This document shows positions 5,866 through 12,599 of a DNA stretch of 64,000 nucleotides, piece by piece. The position numbers were made by a program, and so were the translations under genes. The stretch's first letter is position 1; each line of letters begins with the position of its first letter. The stretch is from a virus. The DNA lies in the IMG/VR virus record IMGVR_UViG_3300038560_000007, positions 1 to 64,000 of that record; one strand, 5' to 3'. Under the pieces are notes generated by a model, which was given only the letters and a program-made list of their open reading frames with translations, ran no database searches and was not told the origin of the DNA.

Positions 5866-6009
5866 CAAGCCCCCGGTCCGGGGTGAAAGTGCACTGCAAG
5901 AGAGCCACACGTGCGGGACGACAGCCTGGTGCGGTTGCGCGCCCAGGCAAGAGAACCTGCGGGTGAGGACGACGGCAGGGCCAAGTACCCTCGGATCGGG
6001 TCCAACCAA
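5866..6009 (+). other. structured non-coding gap before ribozyme 7
   Basis: Several helices can form: CCCCG-GTC-CGGGG near 5872, and GCCTGG with CCAGGC around 5926-5947. CCTGC (5956-5960) and GACGGCAGG (5971-5979) echo helix III of ribozyme 1 with about 10 extra nt between the strands. A 27-codon GTG frame from 5883 exists but lacks a clear RBS. It may be a decayed array unit or a separate structured RNA. Confidence 0.45.
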
Positions 6010-6062
6010 GGTCGAAACGCCCTGTGAGGGCGTCGGCGGATTATGTCCGTCCTGATGAGACC
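6010..6062 (+). ncRNA. type II hammerhead ribozyme 7
   Basis: Helix II is GGTC (6010-6013) with GACC (6059-6062), a compensatory change from GGAC/GTCC. GAAA is at 6014-6017. Helix III is CGCCC-TGTGA-GGGCG. Cleavage is predicted after C6034. Helix I is GGCGGA/TCCGTC. CTGATGA is perfect consensus. The RBS of the gene at 6074 follows immediately. Confidence 0.97.
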
Positions 6063-6073
6063 AAGGAGGCACA

Positions 6074-6322
6074 ATGGCTAGGCACGCTCGCGAAGAGGTC
6101 CTCGCAGAAATCGTCGAGGCCGACAAGCACGAGGCCCTGCTTATCGACACGATGTCCGCTCAGGATGTCGCCGAGGTTCTATTCGGCCTCTTCGGCGAAG
6201 CGACACTCGACGACGTCGGCGTGTTTCTCCGAACACGAAACGATGCCGAGTTCGCGATCCGATCAATCCGGCCGATTCTTCCCAACGAGGACATCATGGA
6301 CGGGAACACCGGAGCCGAGTAG
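6074..6322 (+). CDS. hypothetical protein, 82 aa
   Basis: It starts behind CCAAGGAGGCACA. The protein is helical and acidic (MARHAREEVLAEIVEADKHE, ending DIMDGNTGAE) with no Cys. No family is recognised. Its stop is 1 nt before ribozyme 8. Confidence 0.82.
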   Translation: MARHAREEVLAEIVEADKHEALLIDTMSAQDVAEVLFGLFGEATLDDVGVFLRTRNDAEFAIRSIRPILPNEDIMDGNTGAE

Positions 6323-6323
6323 A

Positions 6324-6376
6324 GGACGAAACGCCCGCCGAGGGCGTCCACGGGTAAGGCCCGTGCTGACGAGTCC
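6324..6376 (+). ncRNA. type II hammerhead ribozyme 8
   Basis: Helix II is GGAC (6324-6327) with GTCC (6373-6376). GAAA is at 6328-6331. Helix III is CGCCC/GGGCG. Cleavage is predicted after C6348. Helix I is CACGGG/CCCGTG. The conserved strand is CTGACGA. It fills the gap between the stop at 6322 and the RBS of the ATPase gene at 6400. Confidence 0.97.
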
Positions 6377-6399
6377 GTCAGAGGCAAGGAGGGCACAGC

Positions 6400-7572
6400 A
6401 TGGAAGACACCACCCGAGAGGGGGTGAATCCCACGACTGAACGTACTGGCCTGGACAAGGCTATGTGCGAGGCTGAAACAGTCTATGAAGACTTCAGCCC
6501 GAACATGAGGAAGGCTTACAGGACGGTATTGGTTACCTTCGCGACGCATACACACTGTGTCGACATGGAAGGCAAGCTAGTATCCGACGCGACGCCGATA
6601 CCGGCGATCTTGAGCGACAAGCCGAACAGCGGTAAGACGACAGTCCTAGAACTAACGCGGCTGATGTCTCGCCGGGGCTACAAGGTCAGCGCGCGGAACA
6701 CGACCGCGCCCGGCATGCTCAGGGCCATCCAGGAGGAAAAGGCATCATTGTTCCTCGATCAGTTCGAAAGAATGATCAGTCATACTGGTCAGGGATTCGC
6801 CAACCGCCTAGACATCATCGAGACGGGGTATGAGAGGACAGGACAAAGCCTGGACGCGAATGGATTCCACTCGACGTTCTGCGCAAAGGCTCTAACGAGT
6901 CTACAGTCAATGTTCCTTGGCAATCCGAACCTCGAGGCAGTACGATCAAGATCGATTCCGATCTTCGTCGAGCCCATGCCCAGCGGCATGATGAATGACG
7001 ACGATTGGTACGATCCGGCGTTCCACGCCGCGATGGTCAAGAGCATAGGTGAACGCCTCGACAACGAGGTGCGAGTCGCGCTCGAGGACATCATGGTGGC
7101 ACGACCCTCAATGGAAGGCATCTCATCTAGGATGCGCCAGATCTGGAGGCCGCTTTTCCGTATCGCCCACGTGGCGGGTGGAGAATGGCCAGAGAGAGTC
7201 AAGGCCGCGTGCCGAGAGATCGCCCTAGGGCTGGAGACGAGCAAGAAGGTCCTCAGTCCACAGGAGCAGTTGATCGAGGACATCGGAATGGTCGTTGGCC
7301 TGACAGAAGGCGACCTCACGATCGGACAGATTGTTGATCGAGTCTTCGAAGAGGGTCTGCTCAGTGGGAAGTACTGGTCCAGTGAAGGGCAGGGATCCAG
7401 GGCCGTTGGTCGAGCGATGCGAGAGCTCGATGTTGACCAGTGGCGAATCTGGAAGGATGGAACTAACCGGCCAGGCTTCAAGAGGGCGGACCTAGAAAAG
7501 TCACCCTCGCTCGCTCGCTTCATCGCTTCACCAGATCTTGCAGAGCAAGATGAAGCTGCAGATGTAGCCTGA
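6400..7572 (+). CDS. DUF3631-type P-loop ATPase, 390 aa
   Basis: A Walker A motif (SDKPNSGKTTV) lies near residue 80 and a likely Walker B (ASLFLDQFE) near residue 120. The C-terminal half has the DUF3631 signature (RMRQIWRPLFRIAHVAGGEW, then ERVKAACREIALGL). This family occurs in actinobacterial phages and mobile elements, often beside or fused to primase-helicase domains, and is thought to act in replication. The start follows AAGGAGGGCACAGC behind ribozyme 8. It is the largest gene of the ribozyme-punctuated region. Confidence 0.85.
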   Translation: MEDTTREGVNPTTERTGLDKAMCEAETVYEDFSPNMRKAYRTVLVTFATHTHCVDMEGKLVSDATPIPAILSDKPNSGKTTVLELTRLMSRRGYKVSARNTTAPGMLRAIQEEKASLFLDQFERMISHTGQGFANRLDIIETGYERTGQSLDANGFHSTFCAKALTSLQSMFLGNPNLEAVRSRSIPIFVEPMPSGMMNDDDWYDPAFHAAMVKSIGERLDNEVRVALEDIMVARPSMEGISSRMRQIWRPLFRIAHVAGGEWPERVKAACREIALGLETSKKVLSPQEQLIEDIGMVVGLTEGDLTIGQIVDRVFEEGLLSGKYWSSEGQGSRAVGRAMRELDVDQWRIWKDGTNRPGFKRADLEKSPSLARFIASPDLAEQDEAADVA

Positions 7573-7581
7573 GGAGACGAA

Positions 7582-7635
7582 AGGTCGAAACGCCCTTCGG
7601 GGCGTCCACGTCTGAGAGACGTGCTGAAGAGACCT
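7582..7635 (+). ncRNA. type II hammerhead ribozyme 9
   Basis: Helix II is AGGTC (7582-7586) with GACCT (7631-7635). GAAA is at 7587-7590. Helix III is CGCCC, TTCG, GGGCG. Cleavage is predicted after C7606. Helix I is CACGTCT/AGACGTG. The conserved strand is CTGAAGA. It is the last unit of the array. Confidence 0.97.
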
Positions 7636-7657
7636 GACAAAGGGAGGTGAACAGGAA

Positions 7658-7990
7658 ATGGGAATGATGGGATTTATGGCGCGGACTTACATTCGCCAGT
7701 CCATCAACGACGGTAGGCGCATACCTACCACACTGAACCAGCGGGAGCGGAACATCCTGAACAGGGAGATCCGCAAGGCTGGGATCATGCACGACCACTC
7801 GAAGGGCCGTAATCGGTGCAGGGCTTGTGCTGAGTACAACTCCGCAGCACGACGCATTCTGAAGGGAGAGAATCTCCTGGCCACCTCCACGAAGCAAGGT
7901 AACCGAGTGGTCATCAATGGTCACAGGCCAGGAACCAAGGTCACTGGCAGTGGCATGGGGACAGGGACTCCTCTGGACCTATTCATTTAG
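7658..7990 (+). CDS. hypothetical basic protein, 110 aa
   Basis: It begins MGMMGFMARTYIRQSINDGR, followed by a helical NQRERNILNREIRKAG and HDHSKGRNRCRACAEYN, a possible His/Cys metal site resembling an HNH-like zinc knuckle. It is basic overall and probably binds nucleic acid. RBS GGGAGGTGAACAGGAA. An internal start at residue 4 is possible. It is too short for an HNH enzyme. Confidence 0.8.
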   Translation: MGMMGFMARTYIRQSINDGRRIPTTLNQRERNILNREIRKAGIMHDHSKGRNRCRACAEYNSAARRILKGENLLATSTKQGNRVVINGHRPGTKVTGSGMGTGTPLDLFI

Positions 7991-7999
7991 GGAGGAACT

Positions 8000-8182
8000 A
8001 TGCCGGTTGAGCCGGTAGATGTATGGGACGACCGAGGCTGTCCCATGCCCAAGGTCAGCCTCGTGGAGGCGAAGGCCTACATCGAAGCTGCGGCGCCTGC
8101 CGTCGCGGTCCAGCTCTACATTACGGACCAGGAGCAGAACGATTTCGTTCTTCTCGAGTCCGGCGAGTGGGAGGCAGCCTGA
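8000..8182 (+). CDS. hypothetical protein, 60 aa
   Basis: The start follows AGGGAGGAACT. It is acidic with an alpha-beta pattern (VEAKAYIEAAAPAVAVQLY) ending VLLESGEWEAA. Its stop overlaps the Lsr2-like gene as TGATG, so the two are probably translationally coupled. No family is recognised. Confidence 0.75.
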   Translation: MPVEPVDVWDDRGCPMPKVSLVEAKAYIEAAAPAVAVQLYITDQEQNDFVLLESGEWEAA

Positions 8183-8565
8183 TGAGGAAGGAATCCAAGG
8201 TCCTCTTCGACGACATCCTCGGGGAACCACATCCCGCGGATATCACCATCCCGTTCAGTGTTGGCGACGCGAGCTACGAGATTGACCTGAACACGGGTCA
8301 TGCGGCAGCGTTCTACGCCGCACTCGAACTGTTCACGTCGAAGGCACGTCTGGTCGGGACTACGGAGAGGCCGAAGCCGAGGGTGATCCGTCGGCGAGGC
8401 GAGAAGCTGACCCCGAGCGGGTACAGGTCTCGTCCCATGCCTCAGCGCAGGCATGCGCAGGCAGTCAGAGACTGGGCTCGAGCGGACCCCGAGTGGCGTA
8501 AGCTCGTGCAGCCGAAGGGCCGCATACCTAACCGCGTCTACGAGGCGTATGACAAGGTGCACTGA
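8182..8565 (+). CDS. lsr2: Lsr2-like nucleoid-associated protein, 127 aa
   Basis: The N-terminal domain has the Lsr2 beta-hairpin and helix pattern (PADITIPFSVGDASYEIDLN, then HAAAFYAALELFTSKARLV). The C-terminal DNA-binding domain has QAVRDWARADPEWRKLVQPK followed by GRIPNRVYEAYDKVH, where Lsr2 carries an RGR minor-groove hook; here it reads PKGR. Lsr2 is the actinobacterial xenogeneic silencer of AT-rich DNA. Phage copies may condense phage DNA, regulate phage genes or interfere with host Lsr2. The start at 8182 overlaps the previous stop. Confidence 0.9.
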   Translation: MRKESKVLFDDILGEPHPADITIPFSVGDASYEIDLNTGHAAAFYAALELFTSKARLVGTTERPKPRVIRRRGEKLTPSGYRSRPMPQRRHAQAVRDWARADPEWRKLVQPKGRIPNRVYEAYDKVH

Positions 8566-8579
8566 CCTTCAGTGCTGAT

Positions 8580-8607
8580 CAGGCTCATTCTCAGGGGCAT
8601 GAGCCTG
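8580..8607 (+). terminator. 9-bp hairpin after lsr2
   Basis: CAGGCTCAT (8580-8588) pairs perfectly with ATGAGCCTG (8599-8607) over a 10-nt loop. It lies between the lsr2 stop and the RBS of the next gene. No U tract follows, so it may be an attenuator or an mRNA-end stabiliser instead of a terminator. Confidence 0.55.
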
Positions 8608-8626
8608 TTCAGGAAGGGAGGTAGGC

Positions 8627-8839
8627 ATGTCTAATCTATTCGAATCAGTACCGAATGGCAGCCTTACCGAACTCAATCGTTGGCTTACCGAAGTCCACGA
8701 GACGACATCCGCGGCCTGGGTACAGGCGGCTACAAGGGGCTTGAGAAGTGCACCGCTCTATGGTGTGCTGAAAGACACTACGGAGCTTCTAAAGGAAGCC
8801 GCACGTGAAATGAGGAAGCGAAATGGCATGGGGCAGTAA
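8627..8839 (+). CDS. hypothetical helical protein, 70 aa
   Basis: RBS AGGAAGGGAGGTAGGC. Mostly helical (GSLTELNRWLTEVHETTSAA, then VLKDTTELLKEAAREMRKR). No metal site or membrane segment. The next gene begins in another frame within its last 17 nt. No family is recognised. Confidence 0.75.
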   Translation: MSNLFESVPNGSLTELNRWLTEVHETTSAAWVQAATRGLRSAPLYGVLKDTTELLKEAAREMRKRNGMGQ

Positions 8840-9332
8840 GGACCCGAGCAGCGGCAACTGGGCTGAGAACGCGAAGGCAGCCCGGCGAAGGGCAAGGGCG
8901 GCTGGGGCAAGCCGCAGAGGAGACACCGTGACCGAGAACCTGCAAGACGTCGTGTTCGACGGCGAGGGCGAGTATCACCCGGCCGGATCGTGCGATGCAT
9001 GCGCGGAGCCGCCCGACCTGGACGCGCTGAAGCGCGAGCCCGGCGAGCCGCTGTGGAAGTTCTCGCAGCGCGTGGACGACGAGATGAAGTCGCGGCCCTG
9101 CACCTGCGATCCGTCTCCTGATGGCATTCACCACTGGTACTGCGGGCTCGACGGCGACGAGATCCAGGAAGCGATCCGCGCTGCGACGAAGGATAGAAGG
9201 CCGGCCGACTCTACCGAGTCGCAAAGCGGCTTCCCGGCATGCCGTCAGCGCGGTGCCACGGCCGCCCTCCGATCCGATGGTACCGAGGACTTCTGCCCGG
9301 CACACAAGCCCGGCAGCGGCGGTGAGCGATGA
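8823..9332 (+). CDS. hypothetical Cys-rich protein, 169 aa
   Basis: A basic N-terminus (NAKAARRRARAAGASRRG) is followed by an acidic body with scattered Cys motifs (CDACAEPP, CTCDPS, HHWYCGLDG, a later CRQR and a final CPAHK), suggesting zinc binding. GC content rises sharply here and stays high to about 10140, unlike the neighbouring genes. An alternative GTG start at 8929 has a better RBS (AGAGGAGACACC) and would give 134 residues. The start is therefore uncertain. Confidence 0.72.
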   Translation: MAWGSKDPSSGNWAENAKAARRRARAAGASRRGDTVTENLQDVVFDGEGEYHPAGSCDACAEPPDLDALKREPGEPLWKFSQRVDDEMKSRPCTCDPSPDGIHHWYCGLDGDEIQEAIRAATKDRRPADSTESQSGFPACRQRGATAALRSDGTEDFCPAHKPGSGGER

Positions 9333-9526
9333 GAGCCTTCGACACTCTCGTCGCAAGCTACGGCCGGGACGCCTACTGGGTCGGGCCGTTCGAGGACGAC
9401 ATAACCGAGCTCGGCATCCGCGCGGCCCGATGGGAAGTCGAGGAGAACGACGGCGGAAACCCCGCTGACCTGATGCTCGAAGACTGGGCCGCCAGCGGCT
9501 ACGGCCCGATCGGCGGTGCGTCGTGA
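9329..9526 (+). CDS. hypothetical acidic protein, 65 aa
   Basis: An ATGA overlap joins it to the previous gene. Sequence MRAFDTLVASYGRDAYWVGP, ending DWAASGYGPIGGAS. It is acidic and aromatic, in the GC-rich block. No family is recognised. Confidence 0.72.
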   Translation: MRAFDTLVASYGRDAYWVGPFEDDITELGIRAARWEVEENDGGNPADLMLEDWAASGYGPIGGAS

Positions 9527-9648
9527 ACGGCTACGACGTGATCGCCATCTACCTCGTCACCGAAACCGTCATCCGGATCCTGGCCGCCGTGCTCCGGCAC
9601 CTTGCGACCCAGGCCGCCGCCAGGCGAAAGGCAGGCACCCAGACATGA
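9523..9648 (+). CDS. small membrane-type peptide, 41 aa
   Basis: A GTG start in a GTGA overlap with the previous stop. It encodes VNGYDVIAIYLVTETVIRIL, a likely single membrane helix, followed by a basic tail (HLATQAAARRKAGTQT). It ends in an ATGA overlap with the HIT gene, so it fits an uninterrupted coupled series. Confidence 0.6.
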   Translation: MNGYDVIAIYLVTETVIRILAAVLRHLATQAAARRKAGTQT

Positions 9649-10070
9649 ACGAACGGACGAACTGCCCATTCTGCAAGCGCATCGCGGCAGGCGAGTATGA
9701 CTACGAGGACACCTGGTCTGTCGCGTTCCAGCCACTGCTCCCGGTCACGCCAGGCCATTTCCTGGTCGTGCCGCGCAAGCATGTCGCGCACGCCCTGGAG
9801 AGTCCCGGGTCGGCCGGCAAAGCGCTGGAATTCGCCGGTTACCTGGCGAACCAGATGGGCCTGGAGGCGGCGAACTTCATCACGTCGGCCGGACTGGCAG
9901 CCACGCAGTCGGTCTTCCACCTGCATGTCCACGTCGTGCCGAGGCACGCCGACGACGGCCTTGTCCTGCCGTGGACTCATCAGCGGGACGAGCTTCTGAA
10001 GCTGCCCGGAGCCGTTTCAGGCGAGCTTCTGAAGCTGCCCGGAGCAGTTTCACCGGAGGTGCCATCATGA
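9645..10070 (+). CDS. HIT-family nucleotide hydrolase/transferase, 141 aa
   Basis: The HIT signature HLHVHVVPR is near residue 98, and the N-terminus has CPFCKRI and later GHFLVVPRKHVAHAL, the usual HIT fold order with a zinc CxxC. HIT enzymes cleave or transfer nucleoside monophosphates from dinucleotides or adenylylated substrates. The start at 9645 overlaps the preceding stop. The C-terminus carries a tandem duplication (LLKLPGAVS twice). High GC suggests recent capture from the host. Confidence 0.88.
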   Translation: MNERTNCPFCKRIAAGEYDYEDTWSVAFQPLLPVTPGHFLVVPRKHVAHALESPGSAGKALEFAGYLANQMGLEAANFITSAGLAATQSVFHLHVHVVPRHADDGLVLPWTHQRDELLKLPGAVSGELLKLPGAVSPEVPS

Positions 10071-10144
10071 TCGTCCGCTGGCTTGACCGTCTCCTCGCGC
10101 GCCTCCTGCCCGTCCGCACCCGGACCCATCCCGCATCTCGGTGA
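10067..10144 (+). CDS. possible basic peptide, 25 aa
   Basis: An ATGA overlap with the HIT stop gives MIVRWLDRLLARLLPVRTRT and five more residues: an Arg/Leu amphipathic helix. It has the genome's usual coupled start with GGAGGTGCCATC upstream. It is very short, so it may be only a re-initiation peptide for 10083-10292. Confidence 0.4.
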   Translation: MIVRWLDRLLARLLPVRTRTHPASR

Positions 10145-10292
10145 CTTCACCAACGCCATTCAGTGCGTTGCCGTTAACTACGGTCACGTGGTCACGGTCA
10201 CGCTTAACGCCGATGGTGACGAGCCTGCTCCCATGGGCGGAGTCGGATGGTGCGGCTATCTCGCCGAGCACGGTTTCTCAGTATCATCATAA
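10083..10292 (+). CDS. hypothetical protein, up to 69 aa, start uncertain
   Basis: The stretch DFTNAIQCVAVNYGHVVTVT...GVGWCGYLAEHGFSVSS looks like real protein, but no ATG is available. A TTG at 10083 or an internal GTG would be needed, and it overlaps 10067-10144. A frameshift that once joined it to that peptide is also possible. No family is recognised. Confidence 0.4.
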   Translation: MTVSSRASCPSAPGPIPHLGDFTNAIQCVAVNYGHVVTVTLNADGDEPAPMGGVGWCGYLAEHGFSVSS

Positions 10293-10303
10293 AAGGAGGA
10301 GTA

Positions 10304-10534
10304 ATGCCAGGAACATGGACCGAACGGGAGCGGAGGATGCTACACGGCGTCACCGAATTCCGTCGACGTATCAGGGAGCAGGACGAGTTAATCGCCCAGC
10401 TCCAAAGTGACCTCGAGAGAGCCGGCGACAAGAACGCCGCACTCGAGCGGGAGAACATCCGACTCAACAGTGAACTCAACCAGCATATCCTCAGCGGCAT
10501 GGCCGGGGGTCAGGCAAAGGGATGGGATCAATGA
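10304..10534 (+). CDS. coiled-coil protein, 76 aa
   Basis: ATG at 10304 after AAAAGGAGGAGTA, a near-ideal RBS. A continuous heptad pattern runs through REQDELIAQLQSDLERAGDK and ALERENIRLNSELNQHIL, so it is probably a dimeric coiled coil. No enzyme domain. Its stop overlaps the next start as ATGA. Confidence 0.8.
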   Translation: MPGTWTERERRMLHGVTEFRRRIREQDELIAQLQSDLERAGDKNAALERENIRLNSELNQHILSGMAGGQAKGWDQ

Positions 10535-10734
10535 GGCTCGAACAAGTTCAGACGGCGGTGAACAAAATCCGCGTGGCTGTGTACCAAGGTGACTTCGAGA
10601 AGGCACACGTCCTGGAGGATGACCTATACAAGAGCGTGCTCTTCGACGTAGCTCGAGGCTCAGCCGATGCAAGGAAGAAGGCATCGGTGGCGCTGACTTC
10701 TCAGCACATTGACTTCGCGAGGGTGTGTTCATGA
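10531..10734 (+). CDS. hypothetical helical protein, 67 aa
   Basis: ATGA overlap with the previous gene. Helical sequence (MRLEQVQTAVNKIRVAVYQG, then KAHVLEDDLYKSVLFDVARG). It resembles small phage proteins that count or pair alpha helices, but no family can be named. An alternative ATG lies 9 nt upstream. Confidence 0.72.
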   Translation: MRLEQVQTAVNKIRVAVYQGDFEKAHVLEDDLYKSVLFDVARGSADARKKASVALTSQHIDFARVCS

Positions 10735-10988
10735 ACACACGCAAGGAACCGTCCGACATGTATGTAGCGTTCACATGTCTGGCTGCCCTTTCAGAGTTCG
10801 CTCTCGAGCCAGAGATGCTACCAGTGTACTCCGAGTATGTCTCGAGGAAGGCACTCGAAGTAAACGGGGCCGTCATTGAGATAACTCCCGAGACGGTCGA
10901 GTTCCTCCGAGCGAACATAGTGCTCGGGATGCAGTACGCCAGAACAGTCCTGGCAGGCCTGGAAGCGAGAGGAGAAGACTTCGTATGA
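10731..10988 (+). CDS. hypothetical protein, 85 aa
   Basis: ATGA overlap start (MNTRKEPSDMYVAFTCLAAL). Helical, with a single Cys, ending LAGLEARGEDFV. It is one of a run of coupled genes from 10304 to 11266. No family is recognised. Confidence 0.75.
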   Translation: MNTRKEPSDMYVAFTCLAALSEFALEPEMLPVYSEYVSRKALEVNGAVIEITPETVEFLRANIVLGMQYARTVLAGLEARGEDFV

Positions 10989-11266
10989 CCATGAAGGATC
11001 TCACGTGGGAACCTGAGTGGCTCCTGAAGATCGAACGCAAGTTCTGGTTCTACGTATACTGGATCAGGCATCCGCGTGACGCCTACTTCCTCCACAAGAA
11101 GTGGCGCGACCGGCCACACATCGGTGACGAGGTCCTCGTACACGGTACGGAGATCAAGATCGTTGCCATGTTCGGGGAGTCTCAAGACGACCTGATCTTC
11201 ACCGACGACAGGCATGACTCCTGGATGAGCTGCTGCAGTAGGGTGACGCCAGAAGATCGCGCTTGA
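10985..11266 (+). CDS. hypothetical protein, 93 aa
   Basis: ATGA overlap start. The aromatic and basic N-terminal half (WLLKIERKFWFYVYWIRHPR) is followed by a beta-rich half (GDEVLVHGTEIKIVAMFG) ending near SWMSCCSRV. It is the last gene before promoter P5. No family is recognised. Confidence 0.75.
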   Translation: MTMKDLTWEPEWLLKIERKFWFYVYWIRHPRDAYFLHKKWRDRPHIGDEVLVHGTEIKIVAMFGESQDDLIFTDDRHDSWMSCCSRVTPEDRA

Positions 11267-11273
11267 GGGTGCC

Positions 11274-11302
11274 TTGCTTTTTGCTCGAGGATACTATATA
11301 AT
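11274..11302 (+). promoter_or_regulatory. promoter P5
   Basis: -35 TTGCTT (11274-11279), 17-bp spacer with GCTCGAG, -10 TATAAT (11297-11302), then AGAAAGTAGAGG. It drives the coupled series 11327-14039. Confidence 0.9.
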
Positions 11303-11326
11303 AGAAAGTAGAGGGGAGAAAACGCT

Positions 11327-11587
11327 ATGGCATGGATAAAGATGGCTGGCAGCCAGACGATTATCAACACGAACTTCATCGTGCGTGGCGAGGTTGGGGG
11401 CCGGGAAACTAGCTGTCAGGTGGTCCTGACCGACTCGCTTGGGAAGGAACACCGAGGAGCGTTCTGTCAGTCCTTTTCTCAGGCTGAGGAGGCACTCCGA
11501 AAGTTCCTTGAGGCTGTAGTAGAAGACGAAGGAGGCCTAGATGAGGCTATCACCCTCTACGATCGAAGAGGCAGTCACACTACCTGA
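11327..11587 (+). CDS. hypothetical beta-rich protein, 86 aa
   Basis: First gene behind P5, RBS GAGGGGAGAAAACGCT. Strand-rich N-terminus (SQTIINTNFIVRGEVGGRET) and helical C-terminus (SQAEEALRKFLEAVVEDEGG). No family is recognised. The next gene starts inside its last 47 nt. Confidence 0.78.
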   Translation: MAWIKMAGSQTIINTNFIVRGEVGGRETSCQVVLTDSLGKEHRGAFCQSFSQAEEALRKFLEAVVEDEGGLDEAITLYDRRGSHTT

Positions 11588-11810
11588 CTGGCAGAGGTTC
11601 CGGATCTCGCTTAAGGGCCGGACGACTCAGATCAAACTGGCCATGCTACGCCTCTGGATGGTGAACAGGGCTCCTCTTTCGACACCGAAGCAGAAGCAGA
11701 TTCAGGTACAGAACTACCTGAACGCTCTCGCTCGGGGAGGGCTCATCGAGACATGTGACAAGGAACTGCCCGTCTCGGTGCAGTGTAGAGATGCGGAGAT
11801 CATTCGATGA
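11541..11810 (+). CDS. winged-helix-like protein, 89 aa
   Basis: ATG at 11541 with GAAGGAGGCCTAG upstream, inside the end of the previous gene. The pattern TTQIKLAMLRLWMVNRAPLS, then VQNYLNALARGGLIETCD, resembles a winged-helix domain in which a recognition helix is followed by the LARGGLIE turn. It is possibly a DNA-binding regulator; no specific family. Confidence 0.7.
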   Translation: MRLSPSTIEEAVTLPDWQRFRISLKGRTTQIKLAMLRLWMVNRAPLSTPKQKQIQVQNYLNALARGGLIETCDKELPVSVQCRDAEIIR

Positions 11811-12061
11811 CAGTACAACCATACGACATCAAGAGCTTGTACAATAAGCTCGGAGGAATCTATGTCCCCTCGGACACGGCATATATAGCGACGGCACGCA
11901 TGGCGAACGAGGCCGGATGGCAGATCCTGACTCCAGAAGAGGATCCCGAAATAGACCGGGAAGACCTCGCCTACCAGGCGGAGAACAAGGAGATTATCGC
12001 CGTCCTGATGCGTCTTCGCCAGATCGAGAGTGACCAGGTCCCCGGCTTCAAGAGGGAGTGA
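11807..12061 (+). CDS. hypothetical protein, 84 aa
   Basis: ATGA overlap start. Sequence MTVQPYDIKSLYNKLGGIYV, a helical middle and an acidic C-terminus (EENKEI-like) ending VPGFKRE. No family is recognised. Confidence 0.75.
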   Translation: MTVQPYDIKSLYNKLGGIYVPSDTAYIATARMANEAGWQILTPEEDPEIDREDLAYQAENKEIIAVLMRLRQIESDQVPGFKRE

Positions 12062-12066
12062 CTAGA

Positions 12067-12180
12067 ATGCTTACCAACATTCTTATCGGAGCAATCTGCT
12101 TCGCGTCAGGCTTTATCCTCTGTGAAGTCGTACTACTTCACGATATGAGGATGTACGAGAGAGGAAGGTGGAAGAAATGA
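12067..12180 (+). CDS. small single-pass membrane protein, 37 aa
   Basis: ATG at 12067, 5 nt after the previous stop. MLTNILIGAICFASGFILCE forms a membrane helix, followed by a basic cytoplasmic tail (MRMYERGRWKK). It ends in an ATGA overlap with the next gene. Confidence 0.65.
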   Translation: MLTNILIGAICFASGFILCEVVLLHDMRMYERGRWKK

Positions 12181-12374
12181 GCGAAGAGAACCTCGGAGAT
12201 ATCGTCTTCAACGAAGACGAGAGGCACCTGTTCGGAGGCTTCAACGAGAGCTACTACGACATCTTTCCCTCACAAGCCGAACTCGAGACCGCGTCCGCGC
12301 CGGACACAGGTTCGGCCTACATCGCAAACCTGCAGAAGGAACACGCGAACAGGATGGCCGAGGCTGAGATCTGA
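12177..12374 (+). CDS. hypothetical acidic protein, 65 aa
   Basis: ATGA overlap start; GAGGAAGGTGG upstream. Acidic and aromatic (MSEENLGDIVFNEDERHLFG) with a helical end (LQKEHANRMAEAEI). No family is recognised. Confidence 0.72.
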   Translation: MSEENLGDIVFNEDERHLFGGFNESYYDIFPSQAELETASAPDTGSAYIANLQKEHANRMAEAEI

Positions 12375-12380
12375 AGGATC

Positions 12381-12599
12381 ATGCAGGACGACAAGGTCGA
12401 TCGACGATCAGCTGCCTGGCGTGCATCAGCCGCATGGGCGCTAAGCATCGCTACCGCCCTTGCAGACGGAGAGAGAGTCTGGGCCCCGTCCCTGCTCAAG
12501 TTCCAGTACGCGCGGGAACAGTTCGACGCGTTCTATCTCGATGACGACGGCAAGCCGAGGCGGAAGCATGACCTAATGGGCGAGAGTAATGCTACTTGA
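12381..12599 (+). CDS. hypothetical protein, 72 aa
   Basis: It starts 6 nt after the previous stop, with GATCTGAAGGATC upstream. The Trp/Ala-rich helix (SAAWRASAAWALSIATALAD) may be amphipathic or membrane-associated. The C-terminus is charged. The next start lies in its last 11 nt. Confidence 0.7.
   Translation: MQDDKVDRRSAAWRASAAWALSIATALADGERVWAPSLLKFQYAREQFDAFYLDDDGKPRRKHDLMGESNAT

Noticed and set aside
5068-6150. 360-aa minus frame with long Ser runs
   Set aside because: Antisense of the acidic gene at 4907 and of the ribozyme region.
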